DNA of 7,090 bases from an uncultured Alphaproteobacteria bacterium (GTDB lineage Bacteria; Pseudomonadota; Alphaproteobacteria; Rhodobacterales; Rhodobacteraceae): positions 5,962-13,051 of the forward strand of contig CAKMZE010000058.1 of NCBI GenBank assembly GCA_929200295.1, read 5' to 3'. The stretch's first letter is position 1. Every line of letters begins with the position of its first letter. The translations under genes and the position numbers were made by a program. This document shows, one piece after another, positions 1-5,984 of the stretch. The notes under the pieces were generated by a model that saw nothing but the letters and a program-made list of their open reading frames with translations, was not told where the DNA came from and ran no database searches.

Positions 1-1395
1 CGCTCGCCGGCTTATTTTTACAATGAAAAAATCATGTGCGCCTTGGGTGCTGGCCTGTCGCAAACCGGTCATCTAAACCCAGAGGGACGCATCCGCGCAA
101 TGTCCGCATTGCGGCGTTTCGCAGCGCTCGCCAAGAGCATGCAACTGTCAAGCATCACCGCTGTGGCAACCGCAGCCGTACGCGAGGCCCGCGACGGCAA
201 AGCCTTTCGCGATGAGGTCGCGCGCGAAACCGGGATCAACATCTGGATCATTAGCGGCAAGGACGAGGCCCGATTTTCAGCCCAAGGGGTGCTGCTAGGC
301 TGGCCCGGATCATACGGGCTGGTTTGTGACATCGGCGGCTCGTCGATGGAGCTTGCCGATTTGTCCGAGGGGCAAGTGGGCCAGCGTGTGACCTCGCCAC
401 TTGGTCCGCTCAAGCTGCGCGAAATTCCGGGCGGAAAACAAGCCGTCAAAGCCTACATCAAAGACACCATGCAAAGCTTGCACGCGCAAATGCAGTATGA
501 AACCGGTATGCGCCTGTTCCTTGTCGGGGGGTCTTGGCGCGCCATTGCGCGCATTGATATGGAACGGCGTGGTTATCCGCTGACGGTTTTGCATGAATAC
601 CGCATGACCGCGCGCCAGATCAGTGCAACAGCAGACTATATCGCACAATCAGATCCTAACGATCTGCGCGCACGGTGCCATATCTCTGAAAGCCGGATGG
701 CCCTCGTCCCACTCGCCGCTCAAGTGCTGAAATACCTGATGCGCACGTTCAAGCCTAAGGATGTCGCGGTCTCGTCTTATGGTATCCGCGAGGGCATGCT
801 TTATGAGCAAATGCCGCGCGCATTGCGTGAGCGCGATCCGCTGATTGAGGCCTGCCGTTTTGCCGAGGATAAGGATGCGCGATTGCCCGGCTTTGGGCGC
901 ATTCTGTATCATTTTGTTAAGCCGCTGTTTCCACGCGCAAACTGGCAGCGCAAACGGATCATCAAAGCCGCCTGCCTCTTGCATGACGTGAGCTGGCGCG
1001 CGCATCCTGATTACCGCGCCGAGGTGACATTTGATAACACAACACGGGCAAATTTGGGTGGGCTGAAACACTATGAACGTGTCTTAATGGGGTTGGCGCT
1101 GATGTACCGCTATACCTCAAAACCTGCAGGCGGGCGATTTGATGAACTCTTTTCCATGCTTGATGACACCCAGATCAAAGAGGCCGAGATCCTCGGCCGC
1201 GCGATGCGCCTTGGTGCGATGCTATGGCTCTCGGCAGATACGGACCCCGGTGCGTTCAAATGGAACCCCAAGACCCGTGATCTAACACTCACCCTGCGCG
1301 AAGAAGCCCGCCCGTTATTTGGTGAGGTGGCAGAGGCAAGGTTTAACGCGCTGGTCAATGCGCTGGATGCAACGGGTCAGGTTATTTTTCGATAA
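1..1395 (+). CDS. ppx: Exopolyphosphatase, Ppx/GppA family (5' end missing)
   Basis: Cytoplasmic enzyme of the Ppx/GppA phosphatase family, which removes terminal phosphates from polyphosphate (some members act on pppGpp). The frame is open from base 1, and the residues before the ATG at 34 (SPAYFYNEKI) continue the family alignment, so the true start is upstream. There are 464 visible residues; relatives of this type have roughly 510-520, so about 50 are lost, including the first phosphate-binding DxG motif. Counting from base 1, visible motifs are ATAAVREA (about 55-62), the acidic ISGKDEAR segment (84-91), the second nucleotide/phosphate-binding motif DIGGSSMEL (110-118), SSYGIREGML (258-267) and an HD-like C-terminal region with LLHDVSWRAHPDYR (326-339). 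The stop TAA is 9 bp from the stop of the convergent gene. In alphaproteobacteria ppx often follows ppk; that cannot be checked here. A GppA-type activity is the alternative. Confidence 0.93.
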   Translation, partial: RSPAYFYNEKIMCALGAGLSQTGHLNPEGRIRAMSALRRFAALAKSMQLSSITAVATAAVREARDGKAFRDEVARETGINIWIISGKDEARFSAQGVLLGWPGSYGLVCDIGGSSMELADLSEGQVGQRVTSPLGPLKLREIPGGKQAVKAYIKDTMQSLHAQMQYETGMRLFLVGGSWRAIARIDMERRGYPLTVLHEYRMTARQISATADYIAQSDPNDLRARCHISESRMALVPLAAQVLKYLMRTFKPKDVAVSSYGIREGMLYEQMPRALRERDPLIEACRFAEDKDARLPGFGRILYHFVKPLFPRANWQRKRIIKAACLLHDVSWRAHPDYRAEVTFDNTTRANLGGLKHYERVLMGLALMYRYTSKPAGGRFDELFSMLDDTQIKEAEILGRAMRLGAMLWLSADTDPGAFKWNPKTRDLTLTLREEARPLFGEVAEARFNALVNALDATGQVIFR

Positions 1396-1404
1396 TTGTT
1401 CCCT

Positions 1405-1773
1405 TCAAAGCTCGATCTCGCCTTGCGGCTCGGGCCAGACAAAGGCGGGCGCGTCGGGGTCTCTGCGGATGATGATATCGCCATTGGGCAGCATCTCGGG
1501 TTGGCCGTAATACTGAAAATCATCCACCAATTCCAGCAATGTCTCAAGCCGTGGGCCCAGTGCGATCACAAACTCATCCATACGCGGGCCGAATTCTTCG
1601 ATCAGCTCCTGTAGTTCTTGTACGTTCGGCTCGATCTCATCCATGAGCCCGCGCAAGATCAGCTTGGCCCCCTCTTCCATCAAGGAAAAACCTTGGTCGG
1701 TATCGGTTTCTTCGGCGTATACGGGCTGCAAAGATGCAAGTGTCAAAGCACATGCGATTACCGTTTTGTGCAT
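1405..1773 (-). CDS. Small predicted secreted helical protein, function unknown
   Basis: A 122-residue protein. It has a short basic start (MHK), a hydrophobic core to about residue 15 and a V-Y-A site after residue 20, so it is probably a Sec-exported periplasmic protein of about 102 residues. The mature part is acidic. Residues 28-86 look helical and amphipathic, with GPR repeated 11 residues apart (62-64 and 73-75), each followed by similar residues (MDEF, LETL). After it comes a short tail, PEMLPNGDIIIRR (92-104), probably a beta-strand. From memory, similar short proteins occur widely in roseobacters, and some carry an ATPase label in databases. No Walker A or B motif is present here, so that label would be wrong. 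A strong ribosome binding site supports the ATG start. The gene is convergent with ppx and 73 bp downstream of the EEP gene on the same strand, so it may be co-transcribed with it or have its own promoter. Confidence 0.85.
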   Translation of the reverse strand: MHKTVIACALTLASLQPVYAEETDTDQGFSLMEEGAKLILRGLMDEIEPNVQELQELIEEFGPRMDEFVIALGPRLETLLELVDDFQYYGQPEMLPNGDIIIRRDPDAPAFVWPEPQGEIEL

Positions 1774-1780
1774 AATGGGC

Positions 1781-1789
1781 CCCTCCCTT
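1781..1789 (-). promoter_or_regulatory. Strong ribosome binding site of the secreted-protein gene
   Basis: On the minus strand this reads AAGGGAGGG, a close match to the anti-Shine-Dalgarno complement, ending 7 bases before the ATG at 1773. It is the best ribosome binding site in the window and fixes that start. Further upstream an AT-only stretch (1797-1803, ATATATA on the minus strand) could be a -10 element, but no convincing -35 lies 16-18 bp beyond it. A separate promoter is therefore only possible, not shown. Confidence 0.6.
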
Positions 1790-1846
1790 AGAGACCTATA
1801 TATGGTTTCCGATCACACGTTACGAGCCCCCCCAGCAAAGGACCGC

Positions 1847-2857
1847 TTAGAGCGGCATATCAAGTGTGACAGGGAAATGATCAGAGGCCAGCAACAACGC
1901 CTCACGCAGCTTCGTATCTGCATAGCAACCTGGGTGATCAAACGGGTGCCAGATTTGCCAGTTTGGATGCAATGCCCGCAAATCAGGCGAGACCATGATG
2001 TAATCAAGCAAAGCCTGCAAATACGGCCCGTCGCGTTTCTTAAACCGGGCTGTTGAGGGTACGGCCCCGATGCGGCGCGATAGCGCCATCTGGGCATGTG
2101 GATCATAAAGCCGGGTTGCCGCGCCCTCGCCCAAAACAATCTCAACACCGGAACGTCCAAAGAGCTTTTCATACGCGTCCAGCCCCGGACCATCGTTAAA
2201 ATCACCCATCACGATCAATGGGTCATGGGCCGCAAGATGCTGGTTTACCCGTTGTCTTAGCCAAATGCATTGGGCGAGCTGCTTGCGGCGGTTTTGAATG
2301 GAAATGCGCGTTGCTTCAGCATCACCGCGCGCGCCATGCGGTGCTTTGGATTTTGCGTGCACACCGATCAAACGAAGTGTTTGCCCCCCGGCTTTCAGCG
2401 CAATTTCAAGCGGCGGTTTTGACCAGCGGATCACCTCGGGCTTTGCATCAACATCCAGATCCATTTGTAGTTCTGCATCAAATCGCGGGGCTGGGCTATC
2501 AAGATCCAACGTCCCTAAGGGGTTATGTTCCGCCTGCATCACATCAGGGTCATAAAGAAACGTGATCTCTTGTTGGGTATCATTGCGAAAGCCAATGATT
2601 GCTGATCGTGCACGCAGGCCAAAATGTTTTGCGAAGGTTTCCAAGGCTTGCACCCCGTCACGATGGCGACTGCTATCGGGGGCCTCAATCACCATCACCG
2701 CATCAGCATCTAGTGCTGAAAACACATGGCCCAAGGCCGTGATCTGCTGCGTGCGTGTGACATCCCACCGCCCTGACCACCCATCGTCAAGGCGCAGCTG
2801 CCCATCATCATCAAAAAGACTATTGAACCACTCAACATTGTAGGTGGCGATCCTCAC
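1847..2857 (-). CDS. Endonuclease/exonuclease/phosphatase (EEP) family protein
   Basis: A 336-residue metal-dependent hydrolase of the EEP (DNase I / exonuclease III-like) fold; the substrate could be nucleic acid or a phosphoester. The family motifs appear in order: ATYNVEWF with Asn7; VIEAP with Glu58, the usual metal-binding acidic residue; GVHAKSK with His167; GDFND with Asp219 and Asn221; LDYIMVS with Asp285; and SDHFPV with the catalytic Asp326-His327 pair. The active site therefore looks intact. There is no signal peptide or membrane segment, so it is probably cytoplasmic. The start chosen is GTG 2857: it overlaps the preceding gene's TGA by 4 bp (GTGA), lies 9 bases after a GGGAGAG ribosome binding site, and puts the conserved first strand right at the N-terminus, as usual in this family. 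An in-frame alternative start at 2896 would add 13 polar residues that overlap the upstream gene. It is the last gene of the four-gene run. Specificity cannot be decided from sequence. Confidence 0.9.
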   Translation of the reverse strand: MRIATYNVEWFNSLFDDDGQLRLDDGWSGRWDVTRTQQITALGHVFSALDADAVMVIEAPDSSRHRDGVQALETFAKHFGLRARSAIIGFRNDTQQEITFLYDPDVMQAEHNPLGTLDLDSPAPRFDAELQMDLDVDAKPEVIRWSKPPLEIALKAGGQTLRLIGVHAKSKAPHGARGDAEATRISIQNRRKQLAQCIWLRQRVNQHLAAHDPLIVMGDFNDGPGLDAYEKLFGRSGVEIVLGEGAATRLYDPHAQMALSRRIGAVPSTARFKKRDGPYLQALLDYIMVSPDLRALHPNWQIWHPFDHPGCYADTKLREALLLASDHFPVTLDMPL

Positions 2858-3549
2858 GCGATTTCGCTCTCCCGTGACGCGGTGATCTCTTCCCAAGCGC
2901 GGTTAACCGCAACGAGCCGGTTTTGCGCAAGCTTCACAGCTTCTGGCGGCACGCCGCGCGCGATCAACCTGTCAGGATGAGTTTCGCGCACAAGCTGGTG
3001 CCATGCTGCGCGCACCTGATCCATTGGCGCATTTGGATCAACACCCAGTACATCATAGGGGTCACGCACAGCATCAGACACGAATTGCGCACGAATACGC
3101 AAGAATCGCCGTTCATCAAAGCCTAAGATACTGGCAACCTCTTGCAGAAACGCATTTTCGCCCGGGTGGTAAACCCCATCTGCCATCGCGATATGAAACA
3201 ACCCTTCCATCAGATCACATAATGCTGCGTTATCCGCATCATCATACATCGCATGGATCCGCTGCGCATACTCTTGGAAACCCGCAACATCCTGCCGCGC
3301 GAGGTTAAAAACCCGTGCAGCATGCGGCTCATCCGCTGGTGCGATGTGAAACACCTCGCGAAACGCTGTCACCTCGTCGCGGGTGACCTGGCCATCGGCC
3401 TTTGCCATTTTGGCACCCAATGCGATCACAGAAATTGTAAAGGCGACTGTTTTATCTGGGGCCACGCGCAGACGGTCAAATACCGTTGAGAGCCCTTCAC
3501 CAGCGGCGAGAGCAGAAAGCGCGTCAGCAATGCGGTTCCAAATCGACAT
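2854..3549 (-). CDS. TerB-like / J-domain co-chaperone (DjlA-like, soluble)
   Basis: A 231-residue protein that should act as a J-domain partner stimulating the ATPase of an Hsp70 (DnaK). Residues about 30-155 form a TerB/DjlA-type helical domain, with its two characteristic acidic helix starts at AKADGQVTRDE (49-59) and AMADGVYHPGEN (121-132). The C-terminal J domain starts at DPYDVLGVD (163-171) and carries the essential HPD tripeptide at 191-193, followed by helix III and a closing NRAWEEI. The order (TerB, then J) matches DjlA, but the N-terminal transmembrane anchor of E. coli DjlA is absent: residues 1-25 contain charged and polar positions. It is therefore likely cytosolic. The ATG at 3549 is preceded by a modest GGGG ribosome binding site; two nearby upstream ATGs are out of frame. 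It is 30 bp after the GNAT gene and overlaps the EEP gene by 4 bp. The client protein is unknown. Confidence 0.92.
   Translation of the reverse strand: MSIWNRIADALSALAAGEGLSTVFDRLRVAPDKTVAFTISVIALGAKMAKADGQVTRDEVTAFREVFHIAPADEPHAARVFNLARQDVAGFQEYAQRIHAMYDDADNAALCDLMEGLFHIAMADGVYHPGENAFLQEVASILGFDERRFLRIRAQFVSDAVRDPYDVLGVDPNAPMDQVRAAWHQLVRETHPDRLIARGVPPEAVKLAQNRLVAVNRAWEEITASRESEIA
2867..2873 (-). promoter_or_regulatory. Ribosome binding site that decides the EEP gene start
   Basis: GGGAGAG on the minus strand, inside the 3' end of the J-domain gene and 9 bases before GTG 2857. With the GTGA stop/start overlap it favours translational coupling and the non-ATG start over the longer alternative at 2896. 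Confidence 0.5.
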
Positions 3550-3579
3550 ACCCCATCATAACGCAGAACATCGCGAATG

Positions 3580-4053
3580 TCAGAGGTGTTTTTGCGCCAA
3601 AATTAAATCAAGCTCTTGACCAAACTTTTGTGCGATCCCCGGCATATGTCCGGTTTCGACAAAGCCCATTACCGCATGAAACCCGCGCGCGGGTGTGTTA
3701 TCGGCGTTCATCCCCGCAACAAGGGTAGTCATCCCCGCAAGACGCGCATGAGACACGACCGCATCCAGCAGCCCGCGCCCGGCCCCCAAGCCATGTGCAG
3801 CAGGTGTTACAGAGATACTATACTCCACCGTTTTGGCGTATCCTGGACCTGCGCGAAACGGAAAATAACTGCTCTGCCCCACGATCTGGCCTTGATGCAC
3901 GGCCACAAAATACGGCGTTGTTTTGATCGCCTCTGCAATCTCAGCCTCGGTCTTTTCTTGGCTATTAAAAGTGATCATCGTGTCGCGGATCACATGGTTG
4001 ATGATCTTTGCCATCGCAGCCACATCTTTCACCTCAGCGGAGCGGATCATCAT
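3580..4053 (-). CDS. GNAT family N-acetyltransferase
   Basis: A 157-residue single-domain acyl-CoA-dependent acetyltransferase. It starts MMIRSAEVKDVAAM, the usual first strand and helix. The acetyl-CoA pyrophosphate-binding motif A is VTPAAHGLGAGRGLL (82-96), with the HGLGAG loop in place of the canonical Q/RxxGxG/A. The preceding strand is TVEYSISV (75-82), and the later segment VAGMNADNTPARGFHAVMGF (112-131) is the helix-to-strand region typical of the phosphinothricin/methionine-sulfoximine acetyltransferase-like subgroup. That resemblance suggests a small amino-acid-like acceptor, but substrate assignment would be a guess. The start is ATG 4053, which overlaps the TGA of the upstream VOC gene (ATGA); a second ATG follows at 4050, and a GTG at 4062 would add only three residues. 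It is translationally coupled to the VOC gene. Confidence 0.9.
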   Translation of the reverse strand: MMIRSAEVKDVAAMAKIINHVIRDTMITFNSQEKTEAEIAEAIKTTPYFVAVHQGQIVGQSSYFPFRAGPGYAKTVEYSISVTPAAHGLGAGRGLLDAVVSHARLAGMTTLVAGMNADNTPARGFHAVMGFVETGHMPGIAQKFGQELDLILAQKHL

Positions 4054-4646
4054 AGGCGGCACACCCCATCTGGCGTGTCAAATTCCGCTTCAAATCCTGG
4101 TTCCCCAGGCGCGAAGCTGATGCGCGTATCAGGGATACCGAGCCGCGCGCGCAAATCATCCGCCTCAGGATGATACACCGTCCAAGACTTTAGCCGCACG
4201 CCGCGATCTTGTAATGTTGCCGCAGGGGGCGTGACCCCTTGCGCCCATTTGATCAACGTTGGAAAGCCGCCCTGCATTGGTAAGGATCCATCATCAGGTA
4301 CGGTCAATTGCCAGCGCAAATCCCCACGCGACAACGCCACGGGCAGGCCTGTGATCTCTGGCGCCTGCCCCAAATCATCGCTTTGGCAAATCCAGTTCCC
4401 CAAACGCGGCGCACCGATAGGCGCATCCAACCCAAACCACGCGGGCCTGTCTGTGTGTGCGGCACCCGGATCGCGCGCGATCACCTCAAGATACAAATCA
4501 GGCCCCAGCCCCAAGAGCTGGTTATACGTGCCAAAATGCGCGTGCTGCCCACCGGGCTGCATCACAACGCCCAAACGCTCTTCGACCCAAGCGACACCAT
4601 CCGCAAGATCATCGCAAACAACTGCAATATGGTCCAAAATCAACAT
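4050..4646 (-). CDS. VOC / glyoxalase-like domain protein
   Basis: A 198-residue protein of the vicinal-oxygen-chelate superfamily, resembling the Glyoxalase_3-type (glyoxalase-like) group. The N-terminal half gives the typical paired beta-alpha-beta-beta-beta pattern: LDHIAVVCDDL (4-14), with His6 a likely metal ligand; VEERLGVVMQPGGQHAHFGTYN (21-42), with two His; and LYLEVIARD (51-59), with Glu54. The second half repeats the module more loosely (from about 84 to 188) and ends in strands resembling the family's closing motif. The reaction could be isomerase, dioxygenase or lyase type, or the protein may have lost catalysis; the sequence does not decide. The ATG at 4646 has only a weak ribosome binding site (AGGAT, 12 bases upstream). 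It is the first gene of the minus-strand run and faces away from nhaA. Confidence 0.85.
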   Translation of the reverse strand: MLILDHIAVVCDDLADGVAWVEERLGVVMQPGGQHAHFGTYNQLLGLGPDLYLEVIARDPGAAHTDRPAWFGLDAPIGAPRLGNWICQSDDLGQAPEITGLPVALSRGDLRWQLTVPDDGSLPMQGGFPTLIKWAQGVTPPAATLQDRGVRLKSWTVYHPEADDLRARLGIPDTRISFAPGEPGFEAEFDTPDGVCRL

Positions 4647-4767
4647 GGCGCGGGCGTATCCTGTCTATTTCCACCTCTTTGTGCAGCAAAACCGCGCAAA
4701 TCACCTTGATGCAAGCGAAAATCACGTTACTTACGCATTAGATAAATGACAGTCACAAGGTAAGCAT
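4647..4767. promoter_or_regulatory. Divergent intergenic region between the VOC gene and nhaA
   Basis: This 121-bp gap must hold the promoter of nhaA and probably that of the four-gene minus-strand run. The half next to nhaA (4716-4750) is AT-richer than its surroundings. A TTGATG at 4706-4711 resembles a -35 box and TAGATA at 4739-4744 resembles a -10 box, but their spacing (27 bp) is wrong for one promoter, so no element is called firmly. The nhaA ribosome binding site is AAGG at 4757-4760, 7 bases before the ATG. I see no convincing riboswitch-like stems. Confidence 0.35.
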
Positions 4768-5964
4768 ATGGGCCTGCGCGCATCTCTCGACCGGTTTTTC
4801 CAACATGACGCTTTTGGCGGCATCTTATTGATGGCCTCTGCGTTGGCAGCCCTGATGGTGGCGAACTCTTCGGCGGCGGGCTGGTATGACAGCGTGCTCA
4901 AATCCTACCTTGCGGTTACGATCAACGGTGAGGGGCTACAAAAGCCACTGATTTTATGGATCAACGACGGTCTCATGGCGATCTTCTTTTTCCTGATCGG
5001 GCTTGAGCTGAAACGCGAGATGCTTGAGGGCAAGCTGAAAAACCCCCGCGACGTGGTGCTGCCGGGCATGGCAGCTGTGGGCGGGATGATCCTGCCCGCA
5101 CTGGTCTTTGCATGGCTCAACTGGGGCCTTCCATCGCTCAATGGCTGGGCTATCCCTGCGGCGACTGATATTGCGTTTGCGCTGGGTATTCTCGCACTTG
5201 TGGGGTCGCGCGCACCTACGTCGCTTAAGGTGTTTTTGCTCACCCTCGCGATCCTTGATGACCTTGGTGCGATTGTCATTATCGCGGTGTTTTATACAGC
5301 CGAGCTGAATGTTGACTATCTGATGCTGGCTGTGCTGCCTTTGGTGGGACTTATCGCACTGAATATGCGCGGCGCACATCGGCTGGCGCCTGCGATCCTG
5401 CTGGGCACAATCATGTGGTTTCTCGTGCTCAAATCAGGGGTCCATGCGACGCTCGCAGGGGTGGTGACCGCGTTTTGCATCCCGATCAAGGACCGCTACG
5501 GCAAATCCCCGCTGCATTCGCTCGAGGATGGGCTGACCCCTTATGTGCTCTACGGGATTATCCCGATCTTTGCCTTTGCCAATGCCGGCGTGGTGCTGAC
5601 CGGGCTGTCGCTAAATGATCTTTTGGCGCCACTGCCCTTGGGCATTGCGCTGGGGCTGATTGTGGGCAAGCAAATCGGCGTGTTCGGGGTGACATTTGCA
5701 ATGGTCAAACTGGGCTTTGCTCGGCTGCCGTATGGGGCGAATTGGATGCATATCTATGGCATCTCCTGCCTCGCGGGCGTCGGCTTTACCATGTCGCTCT
5801 TTATTGGCGGGCTCAGCTTTGAAAGCGATGAGATGATGAAACAAGTCCGCTTGGGCGTGCTCACGGGCTCTGTGATCTCGGGGCTTTTGGGCTATGCCGC
5901 GCTTATGCTCGCAGGGGCAAGTGCCGATGATCAGGAAGAGGCTGAGGGCACGACACCTGCGTAA
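4768..5964 (+). CDS. nhaA: Na+/H+ antiporter NhaA
   Basis: A 398-residue inner-membrane secondary transporter that exports Na+ (or Li+) in exchange for periplasmic protons, serving sodium tolerance and alkaline pH homeostasis. The length matches E. coli NhaA (388), and the hydrophobic pattern fits the family's 12 helices. Key residues are intact: Asp134 in AATDIAFALG, Asp164-Asp165 in AILDDLGAI (the ion-binding pair, equivalent to E. coli 163/164), and Lys301 in VGKQIGVFG (E. coli Lys300). His226 in SGVHATLAG and the GLELKREML segment (78-86) match regions tied to pH sensing. The N-terminus, with FFQHDAFGGILLMASA (10-25), is the usual family start; the ATG has an AAGG ribosome binding site. 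The C-terminus is a short acidic tail. It stands alone on the plus strand and is convergent with the right-edge gene, 20 bp away. An active transporter is expected. Confidence 0.97.
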   Translation: MGLRASLDRFFQHDAFGGILLMASALAALMVANSSAAGWYDSVLKSYLAVTINGEGLQKPLILWINDGLMAIFFFLIGLELKREMLEGKLKNPRDVVLPGMAAVGGMILPALVFAWLNWGLPSLNGWAIPAATDIAFALGILALVGSRAPTSLKVFLLTLAILDDLGAIVIIAVFYTAELNVDYLMLAVLPLVGLIALNMRGAHRLAPAILLGTIMWFLVLKSGVHATLAGVVTAFCIPIKDRYGKSPLHSLEDGLTPYVLYGIIPIFAFANAGVVLTGLSLNDLLAPLPLGIALGLIVGKQIGVFGVTFAMVKLGFARLPYGANWMHIYGISCLAGVGFTMSLFIGGLSFESDEMMKQVRLGVLTGSVISGLLGYAALMLAGASADDQEEAEGTTPA

Positions 5965-5977
5965 GTGGGGCACCACT
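5964..5977. terminator. Possible weak hairpin between nhaA and the convergent gene
   Basis: AGTGG and CCACT form a 5-bp perfect stem with a 4-base loop (GGCA), starting at the last base of the nhaA stop codon. On the plus strand it is followed only by CTCTT, a poor U tract, and on the minus strand by no T run. It sits where a terminator is needed between convergent genes, but the stem is short, so this is tentative. Confidence 0.28.
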
Positions 5978-5984
5978 CTTGCGA

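Noticed and set aside
649..1071. 140-residue minus-strand open frame inside ppx
   Set aside because: It lies wholly within a well-supported gene and shows no domain, while ppx conservation explains the region.
1827..1833. Run of seven C (G on the minus strand) upstream of the secreted-protein gene, considered as a phase-variable promoter tract
   Set aside because: It is short, not placed between convincing -35 and -10 elements, and a 7-base run occurs readily by chance at this GC content.
1843..1855. Short hairpin (CCGCT, 3-base loop, AGCGG) over the EEP stop codon as a terminator
   Set aside because: The stem is only 5 bp and no T run follows on the minus strand, so termination is not supported.
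3616..4173. 185-residue plus-strand open frame across the GNAT gene and the end of the VOC gene
   Set aside because: It is antisense to two recognisable genes, and its product (many Cys, His and Arg) looks like out-of-frame translation.
4706..4716. CTTG-ATG-CAAG-like small inverted repeat as an operator upstream of nhaA
   Set aside because: A 4-bp arm is too short to distinguish from chance, and no second copy is present in the gap.
4647..4767. Cation-sensing riboswitch (nhaA-type RNA motif) in the nhaA leader
   Set aside because: The leader has no clear long stems or conserved G-rich junctions that I can recognise. A covariance-model search (Rfam) would settle it; a significant nhaA-I hit would reverse this.
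4954..5379. Long open frames on the minus strand inside nhaA
   Set aside because: They are shadows of a strongly conserved antiporter gene; their translations are low-complexity, rich in His/Arg/Lys, and have no ribosome binding site or family resemblance.
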